A stretch of DNA of 64,000 nucleotides, taken from positions 186,001 through 250,000 of the forward strand of contig JAUHWL010000002.1 of assembly GCA_030424545.1 (NCBI GenBank). Reading direction: 5' to 3'. This document shows positions 54,333 through 63,821 of this stretch, one piece after another (position 1 is the stretch's first letter; every line of letters starts with the position of its first letter). The stretch is from Bacteroidia bacterium. GTDB lineage: Bacteria; Bacteroidota; Bacteroidia; Flavobacteriales; Schleiferiaceae. The translations under genes were made by a program, and so were the position numbers. The notes under the pieces were generated by a model. It saw only the letters and a program-made list of their open reading frames with translations. It did not search any database and had not been told where the DNA came from.

Positions 54333-55085
54333 TTGAAAAATACCATCGATACGGTTATTAATCTAACCAGACGAAACTTAAAGCTCAAGTATAAAAACTC
54401 TATTCTTGGTTATTTTTGGAGTTTATTAACACCGCTTTTTTACTTGTCTATTTTTGTGTTTGTTTTTAGCAGAGCCTTTGGTTCTGTTGAGAACTATCCA
54501 TTGTATGCACTTACAGGCTTAATATTTTGGCAGTTTTTCAATAACGGCATAAATCAGATTATCAATAGCTTTATTTCTAATGCGGGTATCATAAAAACCA
54601 TTTTTGTGCCGCTTAAATTTTTTCCTATCTCAGCTATTTATACGGAGCTAATCAGCTTTTTGCTCAGTCTTATTCCTTTCACATTCGTCATGCTATTTTT
54701 TGGGTTACAGCTAAATGCTCAATCGCTCTTTATCTTTCCGTACCTAGCCATTTTTTCATTTTTCATTTTAGGCATAGGGCTTACGCTAGCCTCTTTAAAT
54801 GTTTATTTGCGCGATGTTTCTATCCTTTGGAATACACTTAGTCCAGCATTGTTTTACTTCAGCCCAATTGTTTATACGGCCAGTTTTGTGCCGCAAGAGT
54901 ACTTGTGGATTTTAAAATTAAATCCATTGTATTATTTCTTTGAGGGCACCAGAAGTATTCTATATCACGGAGTTTTGCCCTCACTCATGAATTTGGGAAT
55001 TACTGCAACTTTGGCCACTGTGGCAATGATTATTGGCGTATTCACATTAAAAAAATTATCACCTGGAATGGTGTCAAACTTGTAA
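54333..55085 (+). CDS. ABC-2 type polysaccharide export permease (second)
   Basis: A 250-residue permease with six hydrophobic helices. The cytoplasmic start (INLTRRNLKLKYKNSILG) leading into WSLLTPL and the late SPIVYTASFVP motif are typical for Wzm/KpsM-like exporters. TTG 54333 is chosen because an exact -7 promoter box lies between it and the earlier TTG at 54258, and because the resulting length fits the family; the longer form has a 275-residue product. It overlaps the ATPase gene by one base (TAATG). Similar in type to, but clearly distinct from, the permease at 24476. Confidence 0.85.
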   Translation: MKNTIDTVINLTRRNLKLKYKNSILGYFWSLLTPLFYLSIFVFVFSRAFGSVENYPLYALTGLIFWQFFNNGINQIINSFISNAGIIKTIFVPLKFFPISAIYTELISFLLSLIPFTFVMLFFGLQLNAQSLFIFPYLAIFSFFILGIGLTLASLNVYLRDVSILWNTLSPALFYFSPIVYTASFVPQEYLWILKLNPLYYFFEGTRSILYHGVLPSLMNLGITATLATVAMIIGVFTLKKLSPGMVSNL

Positions 55086-55822
55086 TGATGCAACCCAAAA
55101 TAGAAGTAAAAAACATTACGGTAAACTATTACAGTTTTAATAAAGGCATCAATTCTTTAAAAGATTTTGTAACGGGCTTTAAATTTTTAAACCCGTTTGA
55201 GCGCAAAAAAGTGCTTGAGGATGTGAGCATTACCGTTTATCCTGGAGAAGTTTTTGGCATTTTAGGCAGAAACGGTGCCGGCAAAAGCACGCTTTTAAAA
55301 TCTATTGCAGGCATTTTAAATCCAAGCGAAGGTAGCGTTGTTGTAAACGGAACAATTGCCCCGTTATTGGCCATTGGCGCGGGCATGGAGATGGAGCTAA
55401 CCGGTATAGAAAACATCAGGCTAATTGGTAGTTTACTAAATTATAGCAAGGCCGAGATGGATGCGAAAATTGAAAAAATCATTGCGTTTTCTGAGCTTTC
55501 TCTAGAAGAATTACAGCGGCCAGTAAAAACATTTTCTTCGGGCATGGTATCTAGAATGTCTTTTAGCTTGGCCGTGGCAGATACCCCCGATATTTTAATT
55601 ATTGATGAAGTGCTTGCCGTTGGCGACCGCGGATTTAGAGATAAATGTTTAGATCGGGTACGAGAAATAAAAGTTGCAGGAAGCACTATTTTATTTGTAT
55701 CGCACAATTTTGATGAGATGCAGAAAATTTGCACGCGCGGCATCTGCATAGAAAAAGGAAAAATTACGGCAGAGGGCGATTTTCAAAAAGTAGGTGAATA
55801 TTACAAATCCCTGTTTAAGTAA
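55085..55822 (+). CDS. ABC exporter ATPase (Wzt/KpsT/TagH-like, second)
   Basis: A 245-residue ATPase. Walker A is GRNGAGKST (~60-68), the signature is FSSGM (~154-158), Walker B is ILIIDEVLAVGD (~172-183) and the H-loop is LFVSHN. The AIGAGMEMELTG stretch after Walker A is usual for the Wzt/TagH group. As in the first ATPase there is no C-terminal glycan-binding domain. It forms the exporter with the permease directly upstream and overlaps the downstream GT2 gene start by one base. Confidence 0.9.
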   Translation: MMQPKIEVKNITVNYYSFNKGINSLKDFVTGFKFLNPFERKKVLEDVSITVYPGEVFGILGRNGAGKSTLLKSIAGILNPSEGSVVVNGTIAPLLAIGAGMEMELTGIENIRLIGSLLNYSKAEMDAKIEKIIAFSELSLEELQRPVKTFSSGMVSRMSFSLAVADTPDILIIDEVLAVGDRGFRDKCLDRVREIKVAGSTILFVSHNFDEMQKICTRGICIEKGKITAEGDFQKVGEYYKSLFK

Positions 55823-58146
55823 TGTCTCAACGATTTTCCATATTTCTGTTTGGCGAAAATCTTGAGTTGGCAACAAAAGACGCATTAGAGCATTTTAGTA
55901 CGCTTCAACACGTACATTCTATTTACTGTTTTGTAAGCGATAGCGCAGTAAAAGAGTGGGAAGAATCGCCTATTGGGCATAAAGATAAAATTGTATTTGT
56001 TGCCTATGATCACCAAAATTTGCTGCAACATTTGCACACCAAATTAAAGGAGGTTACAAACTCTCAACGCATTCCCCTTTTAGTAGATGAGAACATCAAC
56101 CCTGATTATACGAAAATTATAAACTCCGTCATAACATCTGCTAATGGTGCTGAGTTGGCAACTGCCGATGAGCTAAACGAATTAAAACAACAGTTAAGTG
56201 TTTCGGTTGCCAGTTTAAAAAAACTGCAAAATCAGCTTGCCGAAGTAGAAAATTCTAAAGTTTGGAAACTTAAAAAGCGCGTAGATAATCTCGGTTTAAA
56301 AATAAAATCTAACGCGAACTCGGGCAATAAAAGCACCGTTGCTGAAAAGGCAAATTTGGCATTTGGCAAAAAAAGCCGCCAAGTACTAAGGCGGATGCTG
56401 GCCGAAGTGTTTAAGCAAATCTATTTGTTTTTACATGTTGAGGAACCTAACAACACCGAAAACACAACGGGTACAACCATTGTAAAAGATCCGTTTAAGC
56501 ATTATTTGCAACAAAATACGCCAACGGTTGATGAACTAGAAAAACAAGCACAAGAGGCCGAATTGTTTGCCAAAATACCGCTGCTCTCGGTTGTGGTTGA
56601 TGCATCGACAACAAAGAGCAACACCCAAATAAATGCACTTGTAGATAGTATAAACGCACAATCTTATAAAAATTGGGAGCTTATTTTGGTTTGTGAAAGT
56701 GTAAATCTCCCAACCGAGGTGGAAGCTAAGATTGCAACAAACAACAAGATTAGTTTGTGCAAAAACAGCACACCTCTAGAAAGCCTTAAAAATGCCAAAG
56801 GCGATTTGCTGATTTATACAGAACCGCAAAATGTTTTGGTGCACGATGCTTTTTATCAGCTAGTAAAAACAAAAAACAGCCTTCCGGAAATAGATTTTTT
56901 ATACGGAGACGAAGATGTTTTAACCAGCGATGGAAATCATACAACGCCACTGTTTAAACCCGATTGGTCGCCAGATAATTTGCTGTCGTCTAATTACATT
57001 GGTGGTTTTTTTGCGTTTGATAAAAATCTAAAAAGAGCTTTAGATGGTTTTACGGCAGATCAATTATCGGCCTTAACGTACAATTTGGTTTTGCATCTTA
57101 CGGAAGAAGCTAAGCACATCCATCACATACCAAGATTGTTGTTTCACAGAACGGTAGAAGAGCAAATTGGCGAAAGCCAAGAATTGTCGGATAAATTTAG
57201 GGCACGTAAACGAGCCATTGAAAAAGCTTTGGCGAGACGAAAAGAAGCTGGAACGGTAAATTACTTGGATGGTTTTGCTGGCTATTCTGTGCGATATAAG
57301 CTACAAGATTCCAACAAATTGGTTAGCATCATCATCCCAACAAAAGATCAGGCAGATGTACTTGATGTTTGCTTGCAAAGTATTTTAAACAAATCTAGCT
57401 ACACCAATTACGAAATTATTTTGCTAGATAATAACAGCAGTACAGATGCGTTTTTTCGGCATTTAGAAAAATGGAAACAAGCGTTTAACGGAAAGTTTAC
57501 GTGCGTAAAGGTTGAAGAACCTTTTAATTTTTCTAGGTTGATGAATATTGGCAGAGAACACGCAAAAGGTGATTTTTTAGTGCTACTTAACAATGATACC
57601 GAAGTAATTTCTGCCGATTGGCTAGAGGGAATGATGGAGCAAGCGCAGCGCCCAAGCGTAGGTGTTGCCGGAGTAAAATTGCTTTACCCAAACGATACCA
57701 TACAACATGCCGGTGTAATTATGGGAATTGGTGGCGCGGCATCGCACGTGTTTGTTGGCGAGCGTAAAAACAGCACCGTTTGTTTTAACAGATTAAATAA
57801 GGTTACAAATTACTCGGCCTTAACGGCTGCATGTATAATGGTGCAAACACATGTGTACGATGCCGCAGGTGGTTTTGACGAAAATTTTGCGGTAGAGTAT
57901 AACGATGTTGATTTTTGCTTAAAAGTTAGAGAGCTTGGGTTAAACAATGTGTATGTGCCGCATGTAGAGTTGTATCATCACGAATCTATTTCTAGAGGGC
58001 ATCCGCATCTCACCAAAAAATCATTAGAAAAACATCAAGCAGAAATTACAAAGTTGCAAAACAAGTGGCGGGCATACATTGCTGCCGATCCGAATTACAA
58101 CATCAATTTATCTTTAAATGCAATAGATTTTAGCCTGAAAAACTAA
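55822..58146 (+). CDS. large GT2 protein with degenerate first and intact second catalytic domain
   Basis: A 774-residue cytoplasmic protein. Residues 1-~115 are an N-terminal domain I do not recognise, followed by a coiled coil (~120-160, LKKLQNQLAEVENSKVWKLKK). Residues ~250-450 form a first GT2 domain that keeps the FKPDWSPDNLLS and YGDEDV segments but has LIYTEPQN (~331-338) where the LLDHDD donor-metal motif is expected. The second GT2 domain (~498-745) is intact: VSIIIPTKD, DNNSSTD, VLLNNDTEV (DxD type, ~588-596), GVKLLYP and NDVDFCLKVRE. It resembles rhamnosyltransferase-type chain-building enzymes. It converges on the AlgJ/X-like gene with a four-base overlap. Confidence 0.85.
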   Translation: MSQRFSIFLFGENLELATKDALEHFSTLQHVHSIYCFVSDSAVKEWEESPIGHKDKIVFVAYDHQNLLQHLHTKLKEVTNSQRIPLLVDENINPDYTKIINSVITSANGAELATADELNELKQQLSVSVASLKKLQNQLAEVENSKVWKLKKRVDNLGLKIKSNANSGNKSTVAEKANLAFGKKSRQVLRRMLAEVFKQIYLFLHVEEPNNTENTTGTTIVKDPFKHYLQQNTPTVDELEKQAQEAELFAKIPLLSVVVDASTTKSNTQINALVDSINAQSYKNWELILVCESVNLPTEVEAKIATNNKISLCKNSTPLESLKNAKGDLLIYTEPQNVLVHDAFYQLVKTKNSLPEIDFLYGDEDVLTSDGNHTTPLFKPDWSPDNLLSSNYIGGFFAFDKNLKRALDGFTADQLSALTYNLVLHLTEEAKHIHHIPRLLFHRTVEEQIGESQELSDKFRARKRAIEKALARRKEAGTVNYLDGFAGYSVRYKLQDSNKLVSIIIPTKDQADVLDVCLQSILNKSSYTNYEIILLDNNSSTDAFFRHLEKWKQAFNGKFTCVKVEEPFNFSRLMNIGREHAKGDFLVLLNNDTEVISADWLEGMMEQAQRPSVGVAGVKLLYPNDTIQHAGVIMGIGGAASHVFVGERKNSTVCFNRLNKVTNYSALTAACIMVQTHVYDAAGGFDENFAVEYNDVDFCLKVRELGLNNVYVPHVELYHHESISRGHPHLTKKSLEKHQAEITKLQNKWRAYIAADPNYNINLSLNAIDFSLKN

Positions 58147-60380
58147 GGTTGCCCGTGAGTTTCTAAGCTATCTAGGTAGGCTTTGTATTCCATTTTTACT
58201 TTTAAAGAATTTGGTATGGCAAGGTCATACATAAAGCGCTCCATCAGCTCGGTTACCATAATATCTGGTTTTTCTTGCTCAACAATATCTTCGTTTAAGC
58301 TATAGCTCCAATAGTATGTGCTGTTGCTAAAGTGGTTGCTTAAAAACGGAATCATCCAGCCAGAAAAAGAATCATGTCCCCAAAATATCTTGGGTTTGTT
58401 GCTTTCCGGAACTTGGTAAAAACGGGGTTTTTTGCCATTTGGCGCATCAGGATACGGAATAAATTCACCGCTTTCATGCTTATAAGGCTCCTTCGGGAAA
58501 ATTAAAATTTCTTGTCTCAAGAGCTCATTTTTCATGTTTAATATTCCGGCCAAATCGCCCTCGTTGGTTGTAGAGTGTCTAATTTCAAAATCATCTAGCG
58601 TTAAAGGCTCGCCCAATTCCGGGTAATAAACCCTCATCTGATTTATAATTTCTTGATACCCCGCGAGAGCTCCGGGCATATTCCAATGGGTATCAACCTT
58701 AAAATAAATTACCATTTTCTTTTTGGCCTCAAACAAAGCCTCGCGCACATCTATTAATTTAATGTTGCTGTTTGCCCTGATGTAGCTAATAAGTGTGTCT
58801 ATTTTGGGCGGCATGTTGTGCCTGTAAATATCGTCTGGCAAATACTCTTCGTACATGGTATGCTTTAAAGGCAATATAACCAAGAAGAAATCTATACCGC
58901 GTTTTTTTAACCAATATTCTCTTTCTTTTAAATTCAAAACAATGTCTTCTAGCTCTTGGGCCGTAAACGGAGCCTTGTTTTCGTAAATCTCATCGGTGTT
59001 TAGTTCGGTGTAAAAAAGCCAGCCGTCTTTGCCTTCTGCAACGGCTTTGGTGGTCAGATTTCCGTTCGAAAATAAATTCTGATTTATACGGTTGTACGAT
59101 GTAATTAAAAAATCGCGCCCTATAAATTGGTCTTCTATATAATTGTTAAAGGCCTGCGGAAAATTATCTAGCGTTGTATTGTTCAGATTCGGAAGTTGGT
59201 TGGCGGTTCTTTTCTCGCTCTCCATCTGCAACTTGGTTTGCGAGATTGGTTTTGCCGCCATGGGGATGAAAATAAAATTGAGAAACGCAATGTTTAGCAC
59301 CCACATGTTTATGCTTTGCGAGTACTTTTTAAACATGTATTGGCAGATGTTAAAGTTTATGAAAAACACAACGAGAAACGCAAAAAATGGTGTGGCCTGC
59401 AAAGCCAAGCTCAGCCATTTAAATTTATTTACATAATCAGCATTGCTAAGCTGTACGAAACAGTTGCTATCAGTTGCTTTTAAACTGTTTTTGGTGGTTT
59501 TAATTTGGTTTAGATACGCAAAACTTTGCAATACATCTTGCCCTTTTATTGGCCAAGACAACCAGCTATATTTTAGGGTTAATGAGATGTTAGAGAGTTC
59601 TACATGATCTACGGGAACAGCAAATGTTAAATTCTGAATTTCTCTTACCGGCACAAATTGTTGTGTTTTTGCCTGTTTATTTTTTGCGTTAGTAAACGTT
59701 GCATCCAGCAAAAGAGGCGTTCTTTCATCGCTCCAATTTTGAAACAGTAAGAAAGCTAAAACTCCAGCAATCAAAGCTACAATACCGGATTTCACAGATT
59801 TTTTAGGGTTGATAAAGTAAGCAAGTGCAAACAAGATAAACAGCATCATTACCGCAAAAGCAGTATATATTTTAATGTTTTGATGAAACGCAGCAATTTC
59901 GTTTGCGTAGGCTTCTTCGTTTTTGAGTTTAAATGAGACGGGCTTTTGGGCAACTTGTTTTTGTAGCACCAGTACGTTTTCTACAATTTTATAATCGGCA
60001 TTGCCAATGGTAAACGCCTCTGTTATTTGTGTGGCATCCCAATCTTTGTAGCGTTTTTGGGTTTTTATGCCCAAGTGGTTTATGTGTATGGCTGCCGAAT
60101 TGTTTGTGCCTGAAAGCAAGATGGTGGCCGGATAATTAAAATAAAATATTTGTGTAATGATAGAAAACTGCTCTTTTCTATTGGGGTACGTTCCGGTGGT
60201 AGAATCGGTTTGGTTGGTAACCGTAATGTTTACATTTTGGTCTGTTGCAGATGTAAAAGACATTCTCAATTCAGAATGTACCTTGCTTTTATCTAGCGCA
60301 TACCCGGTGCCCAAAAATGCAAGCGTAAAGCTCATTAAGGCTCCAAAAACGACAATGGCTATTTTCTTTTTTGCGCTCAA
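58143..60380 (-). CDS. membrane protein with C-terminal AlgJ/AlgX-like SGNH domain
   Basis: A 745-residue protein. Several hydrophobic helices lie near residues 8-28, 170-215 and 315-375, with beta-rich periplasmic segments between. The C-terminal ~330 residues match the AlgJ/AlgX/DHHW acetyltransferase fold: KDGWLFY (~455), KKRGIDFFLVILPLK (~490-504), KVDTHWN (~570-576, Asp and His of the triad) and WGHDSFSGWM (~670-679, Ser nucleophile in place of GDS). It should take acyl groups delivered by the MBOAT partner, whose gene is directly upstream with a four-base overlap. The large N-terminal extension is unusual. Confidence 0.82.
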   Translation of the reverse strand: MSAKKKIAIVVFGALMSFTLAFLGTGYALDKSKVHSELRMSFTSATDQNVNITVTNQTDSTTGTYPNRKEQFSIITQIFYFNYPATILLSGTNNSAAIHINHLGIKTQKRYKDWDATQITEAFTIGNADYKIVENVLVLQKQVAQKPVSFKLKNEEAYANEIAAFHQNIKIYTAFAVMMLFILFALAYFINPKKSVKSGIVALIAGVLAFLLFQNWSDERTPLLLDATFTNAKNKQAKTQQFVPVREIQNLTFAVPVDHVELSNISLTLKYSWLSWPIKGQDVLQSFAYLNQIKTTKNSLKATDSNCFVQLSNADYVNKFKWLSLALQATPFFAFLVVFFINFNICQYMFKKYSQSINMWVLNIAFLNFIFIPMAAKPISQTKLQMESEKRTANQLPNLNNTTLDNFPQAFNNYIEDQFIGRDFLITSYNRINQNLFSNGNLTTKAVAEGKDGWLFYTELNTDEIYENKAPFTAQELEDIVLNLKEREYWLKKRGIDFFLVILPLKHTMYEEYLPDDIYRHNMPPKIDTLISYIRANSNIKLIDVREALFEAKKKMVIYFKVDTHWNMPGALAGYQEIINQMRVYYPELGEPLTLDDFEIRHSTTNEGDLAGILNMKNELLRQEILIFPKEPYKHESGEFIPYPDAPNGKKPRFYQVPESNKPKIFWGHDSFSGWMIPFLSNHFSNSTYYWSYSLNEDIVEQEKPDIMVTELMERFMYDLAIPNSLKVKMEYKAYLDSLETHGQP

Positions 60381-61804
60381 AACCTAAAATATATAAAGGG
60401 GTTATAAGTGCCAGACGAGATTGCCATAGACGAATAAATTAAAACAAGCATGTAAAATGCTGTGCTAAAACTGGCTGCCAAATTCTGTTTGAAGGCAATG
60501 CCACGCGCTTTGTTTATAAAGCTTTTTAGATAGATTGAAATTGTATCTGGCAAACTGGTGCTTACAATTACACCCAAAATAAACACGGTAATAAACTGGT
60601 TGCTAAATGTAATAGCGCCTGTGTCAAACGTAAAGGTATCAGACAAACCAAACATTACCTCTATGTAATTTAAAGAGCTACCAAAATTTTCTAACCTAAA
60701 AAACGGCCAACCAATTAGCACAACAAGCAAGGTGTAGATGTGCGCCATTACAGCGTGTTTTTTTAAGAATTTGCTTAATCCCAATCGCTCGATTACAATA
60801 AATAGTCCGTGGTAAAGCCCCCAAAAAACATAGGTCCAACTGGCGCCATGCCAAAGCCCTGTAGTAAAAAACACAATGACCAAATAAAAGTATGTGTTTA
60901 GCTCACCGTTTCTGTTTCCGCCCAAGGGTATGTACAAATAATCTCTAAACCAGGTAGAAAGAGAAATGTGCCAACGCCTCCAAAATTCTTGAATACTCTT
61001 AGATATATAGGGTAAATTAAAGTTCTCTAAAAAGTTAAAGCCAAACATTTTTCCTAGTCCAATAGCCATATCAGAGTACCCGGAAAAGTCGAAATAAATT
61101 TGAAGCGAGTAGGTTAAAACGCCAATCCACGTAAGTGAAAATGTAAGTTCATCGGCTGGCAAAATAAAAATAGAATCGGCCATTGCGCCCATGGTATTGG
61201 CAATAATTACCTTTTTACCCAACCCAATAATAAAGCGTTTTATGCCAACATTAAACAGAATAAAAGAGCTTATGCGGGTAGATATTTCTTTGCTGATATC
61301 GTTGTAACGCACAATTGGCCCGGCAATAAGCTGCGGAAATAGTGCTATATAGAGCGATAGATTGAAAATGTTTTTTTGTACGGGGCTTTCTTTTCTATAA
61401 ATATCAATCAGGTAAGAAATGCCTTGAAACGTAAAAAATGAAATACCAATGGGCAATACAGGAGACTCTATATTGAGTTGATATTGATCTGGTAAAATGT
61501 AGTTGAACGATTTGGTAAGCAAACCAAAATACTTGTAATACCCCAAAAGCATAACATTGGCTACCACACCAATGGCCAAGATGGTTTTTGGTTTTTTGGC
61601 ATAGTTAATTCCCAGGCCAACCGCGTAATTTAACGTGCACGAAAACAACATCAACAACACCAAAAATCCTTCGCCCCAAGCATAAAAAATTAAACTTGAT
61701 ATAAGCAAGATGAAGTTGCGTACACGTGTTTGTTTGGTGGCATAATAAAGCACCAAAACCACAGGCAAAAAGAAAAACAAAAAGGTGATTGAACTAAATA
61801 CCAT
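60377..61804 (-). CDS. MBOAT O-acyltransferase (AlgI-like, second)
   Basis: A 475-residue membrane protein with about 11 helices. Motifs are PVGISFFTFQGISY (~116-129), FPQLIAGPIVRY, SIQEFWRRWHISLSTWF (~265-281) and the catalytic histidine in GLWHGASWTYVF (~313-324). It is the second MBOAT of the window and differs clearly from the one at 28909. It transfers acyl groups across the membrane to its SGNH partner, encoded directly downstream. A TATATTTG promoter box lies 20 bases upstream. Confidence 0.9.
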   Translation of the reverse strand: MVFSSITFLFFFLPVVLVLYYATKQTRVRNFILLISSLIFYAWGEGFLVLLMLFSCTLNYAVGLGINYAKKPKTILAIGVVANVMLLGYYKYFGLLTKSFNYILPDQYQLNIESPVLPIGISFFTFQGISYLIDIYRKESPVQKNIFNLSLYIALFPQLIAGPIVRYNDISKEISTRISSFILFNVGIKRFIIGLGKKVIIANTMGAMADSIFILPADELTFSLTWIGVLTYSLQIYFDFSGYSDMAIGLGKMFGFNFLENFNLPYISKSIQEFWRRWHISLSTWFRDYLYIPLGGNRNGELNTYFYLVIVFFTTGLWHGASWTYVFWGLYHGLFIVIERLGLSKFLKKHAVMAHIYTLLVVLIGWPFFRLENFGSSLNYIEVMFGLSDTFTFDTGAITFSNQFITVFILGVIVSTSLPDTISIYLKSFINKARGIAFKQNLAASFSTAFYMLVLIYSSMAISSGTYNPFIYFRF

Positions 61805-61823
61805 CCGTTAGTTTATGGGGGCG

Positions 61824-61831
61824 CAAATATA
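61824..61831 (-). promoter_or_regulatory. candidate -7 box of the second MBOAT operon
   Basis: On the minus strand this reads TATATTTG followed by CGC, the same motif as upstream of secDF and an exact TAnnTTTG match. It lies 19 bases upstream of the MBOAT start. Confidence 0.5.
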
Positions 61832-61898
61832 AAATCAATTCCCGAAAACAGAAGGGGTTACGGTAGCCACCTTTGCTATAGTTTGTCCTAATAAATCG

Positions 61899-62636
61899 TT
61901 ATTTTAAAATGGCTTTAAACCAAAAATCAATCGATTCATTTAAGGGGGAGTTTGGACTTGAAGTACCAATTCTGGCCGAGGCATTTGGCATGCCGCTTTC
62001 TCCAGGAATATTTGAGTTTGGCATGTTTTGGCTTGCGCTATTGTTCCCGGTTACCGATAGTTTATTTTCTGCTGCGCCAGAAACTACGCCAAAAGAAACG
62101 GCTGTTTTATCGGCCGTATTTTCTTGAAATAGCTTGTTCAGTGGAATGTATACTTCGTATGTAAGTTCTTGGGGTGAGGGTGCTGAAAGAAAGAATTTAA
62201 TACTTCCACTTAGGGGGGTAAAGCTTTCAATTTCTTTTCCACGTACAAATAATGCTTGGCTATTTAATTCTCTTATGGTGCGCTTAATATCAATTTGTGT
62301 ATTAATTGGCCCTTGGTATTCGTGGTCTTTAAATTGTTCATCTTCGTCTATAAGCGGGTATTGTATGTAGGTGTTTTTGCTTTTTTTACCGCCATCATCT
62401 AAATATATTTTTAACCCAAAGTTTAAAATTTTGTAGATAGATGCAGGGTCTGCCGTGTTTAAGGTAAGGTGGATGTTTTCATCATCATTGGCAACTTTAT
62501 AGCGCACTTTGCTTTCGGCATCGTAGTATTTATAGTTTGCCGTTTTGTTTTCTGCTTCTGGTATACTAGCCACTTCGGCAATATGGCCGCAGCTAGCAAA
62601 AAGTAGTAGGGAGAATAAATATACTTTGTTCATCAT
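61899..62636 (-). CDS. lipoprotein of unknown function
   Basis: A 245-residue lipoprotein with signal and lipobox cysteine at residue 16 (LLFASC). The mature part begins with a short linker, then a beta-rich domain (~35-180) and a low-complexity Asn/Ser/Gly/Pro-rich tail (~195-235) ending in a hydrophobic FWFKAILK. I do not recognise a family. It lies seven bases downstream of the cupin gene and is probably co-transcribed with it and the LOG-family gene. Confidence 0.65.
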   Translation of the reverse strand: MMNKVYLFSLLLFASCGHIAEVASIPEAENKTANYKYYDAESKVRYKVANDDENIHLTLNTADPASIYKILNFGLKIYLDDGGKKSKNTYIQYPLIDEDEQFKDHEYQGPINTQIDIKRTIRELNSQALFVRGKEIESFTPLSGSIKFFLSAPSPQELTYEVYIPLNKLFQENTADKTAVSFGVVSGAAENKLSVTGNNSASQNMPNSNIPGESGMPNASARIGTSSPNSPLNESIDFWFKAILK

Positions 62637-62643
62637 CTTGTTC

Positions 62644-63111
62644 TTATCGAGAAAGTCTTCTCACTAATTTTTCGTGTTTAGGATGTGTATTGCTGAGTAT
62701 ATCAACATCGGCCATTTCAAAATCTGTAAAATCAAATCCGGGGGCTACAGCACAACTTACCAAAACATACCCGTTTTGGTTGGCAACTTCTGCGGCAAAC
62801 CAATGTGTTGGTTGTATGGCTACAAAGGGATTTTGCTCATTTAATTCATGCGTAACCAATTGGCCATTGGCACAAATTTCATGTACTAATAAGGTAGAGC
62901 CCGCATGAAAATACCAAAGCTCTGGTGATTTAATTCGGTGAAACCCTGAGAAATTGTCTTTCTCTAATAAGTAAAAAATAGAGGTTAACGCGCTACGTTT
63001 TCCGTTTTCTGTTTCTACCAATATGTTAGCCCGAAATGTTTCCACATAAAACCCACCTTCTGGATGAGGTTGCATGTTTAATTTTTCTAGCCAATGAGTT
63101 GCCAGTTGCAT
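62644..63111 (-). CDS. DUF985 cupin family protein
   Basis: A 155-residue single-domain protein. LNMQPHPEGGFYVETFR (~11-27), SALTSIFYLLE (~40-50), FHRIKSPELWYFHAG (~57-71) and PGFDFTDFEM (~124-133) are the full set of DUF985 (Cupin_5) signatures. The fold is a beta-barrel cupin, with His and Glu residues that could bind metal. The natural substrate is unknown; a sugar-related role is sometimes proposed. Its start overlaps the stop of the LOG-family gene (TAATG). Confidence 0.9.
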   Translation of the reverse strand: MQLATHWLEKLNMQPHPEGGFYVETFRANILVETENGKRSALTSIFYLLEKDNFSGFHRIKSPELWYFHAGSTLLVHEICANGQLVTHELNEQNPFVAIQPTHWFAAEVANQNGYVLVSCAVAPGFDFTDFEMADVDILSNTHPKHEKLVRRLSR

Positions 63112-63821
63112 TAAAAGTTAGGTTTGAGTAAATATTTGCTGTAAAATTCGTCAATGCGGTTTACGGCATCATCGGCATTATCTACAAGCAAGAAAAGGTT
63201 TAAATCTTCTTTGTTAATCTTTCCTTCTTTTAGCATTACAGATTTTATCCAATCTATTAACCCTGACCAAAATTCGGTGCCCACCAAAACAATAGGGAAG
63301 CGGCCAATTTTGTGCGTTTGGATAAGCGTTAATGATTCAAAAAGCTCATCTAGCGTACCAAAACCACCGGGCATTACTATAAATCCTTGAGAGTATTTTA
63401 CAAACATTACTTTACGCACAAAAAAGTAGTCGTAGTTCATGTTTTTGTCTTGATCTATGTACGGATTGTTATGCTGTTCAAAGGGTAATTCTATATTTAG
63501 TCCTACAGATGAGCCTCCTCCTTCTTGGGCACCTCTATTACCAGCTTCCATAATTCCAGGGCCACCGCCCGTAACAACACCATATCCTTTTTTAGCCAAT
63601 TTAGCTGCAATTTCTTGCGCTAGGATGTAGTATTTATCTTCTGGTTTTGTTCTTGCACTACCAAATACAGAAACGCAAGGGCCAATTTTGGAGAGTGTAT
63701 CATAACCTTGCACAAACTCGCTCATAATTTTAAAAATCCCCCAAGAATCATTCGTTCTGGTTTCATTCCAGGTTTTGTTTTTAAAAGCGCGTCTTATTTT
63801 TTTGTCGTCATTCGTCATCAT
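63111..63821 (-). CDS. LOG/TIGR00730 family Rossmann-fold protein
   Basis: A 236-residue protein. Both diagnostic motifs are intact: [14 protein letters not shown] (~84-97) and [12 protein letters not shown] (~150-161), the latter corresponding to the PGGxGTxxE nucleotide-binding site. An N-terminal extension of ~35 residues precedes the fold. Characterised members are cytokinin-activating phosphoribohydrolases (LOG) or nucleotide 5'-monophosphate nucleosidases related to PpnN. Its ATG overlaps the uvrA stop, so it probably follows uvrA in one operon. Confidence 0.9.
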   Translation of the reverse strand: MMTNDDKKIRRAFKNKTWNETRTNDSWGIFKIMSEFVQGYDTLSKIGPCVSVFGSARTKPEDKYYILAQEIAAKLAKKGYGVVTGGGPGIMEAGNRGAQEGGGSSVGLNIELPFEQHNNPYIDQDKNMNYDYFFVRKVMFVKYSQGFIVMPGGFGTLDELFESLTLIQTHKIGRFPIVLVGTEFWSGLIDWIKSVMLKEGKINKEDLNLFLLVDNADDAVNRIDEFYSKYLLKPNF

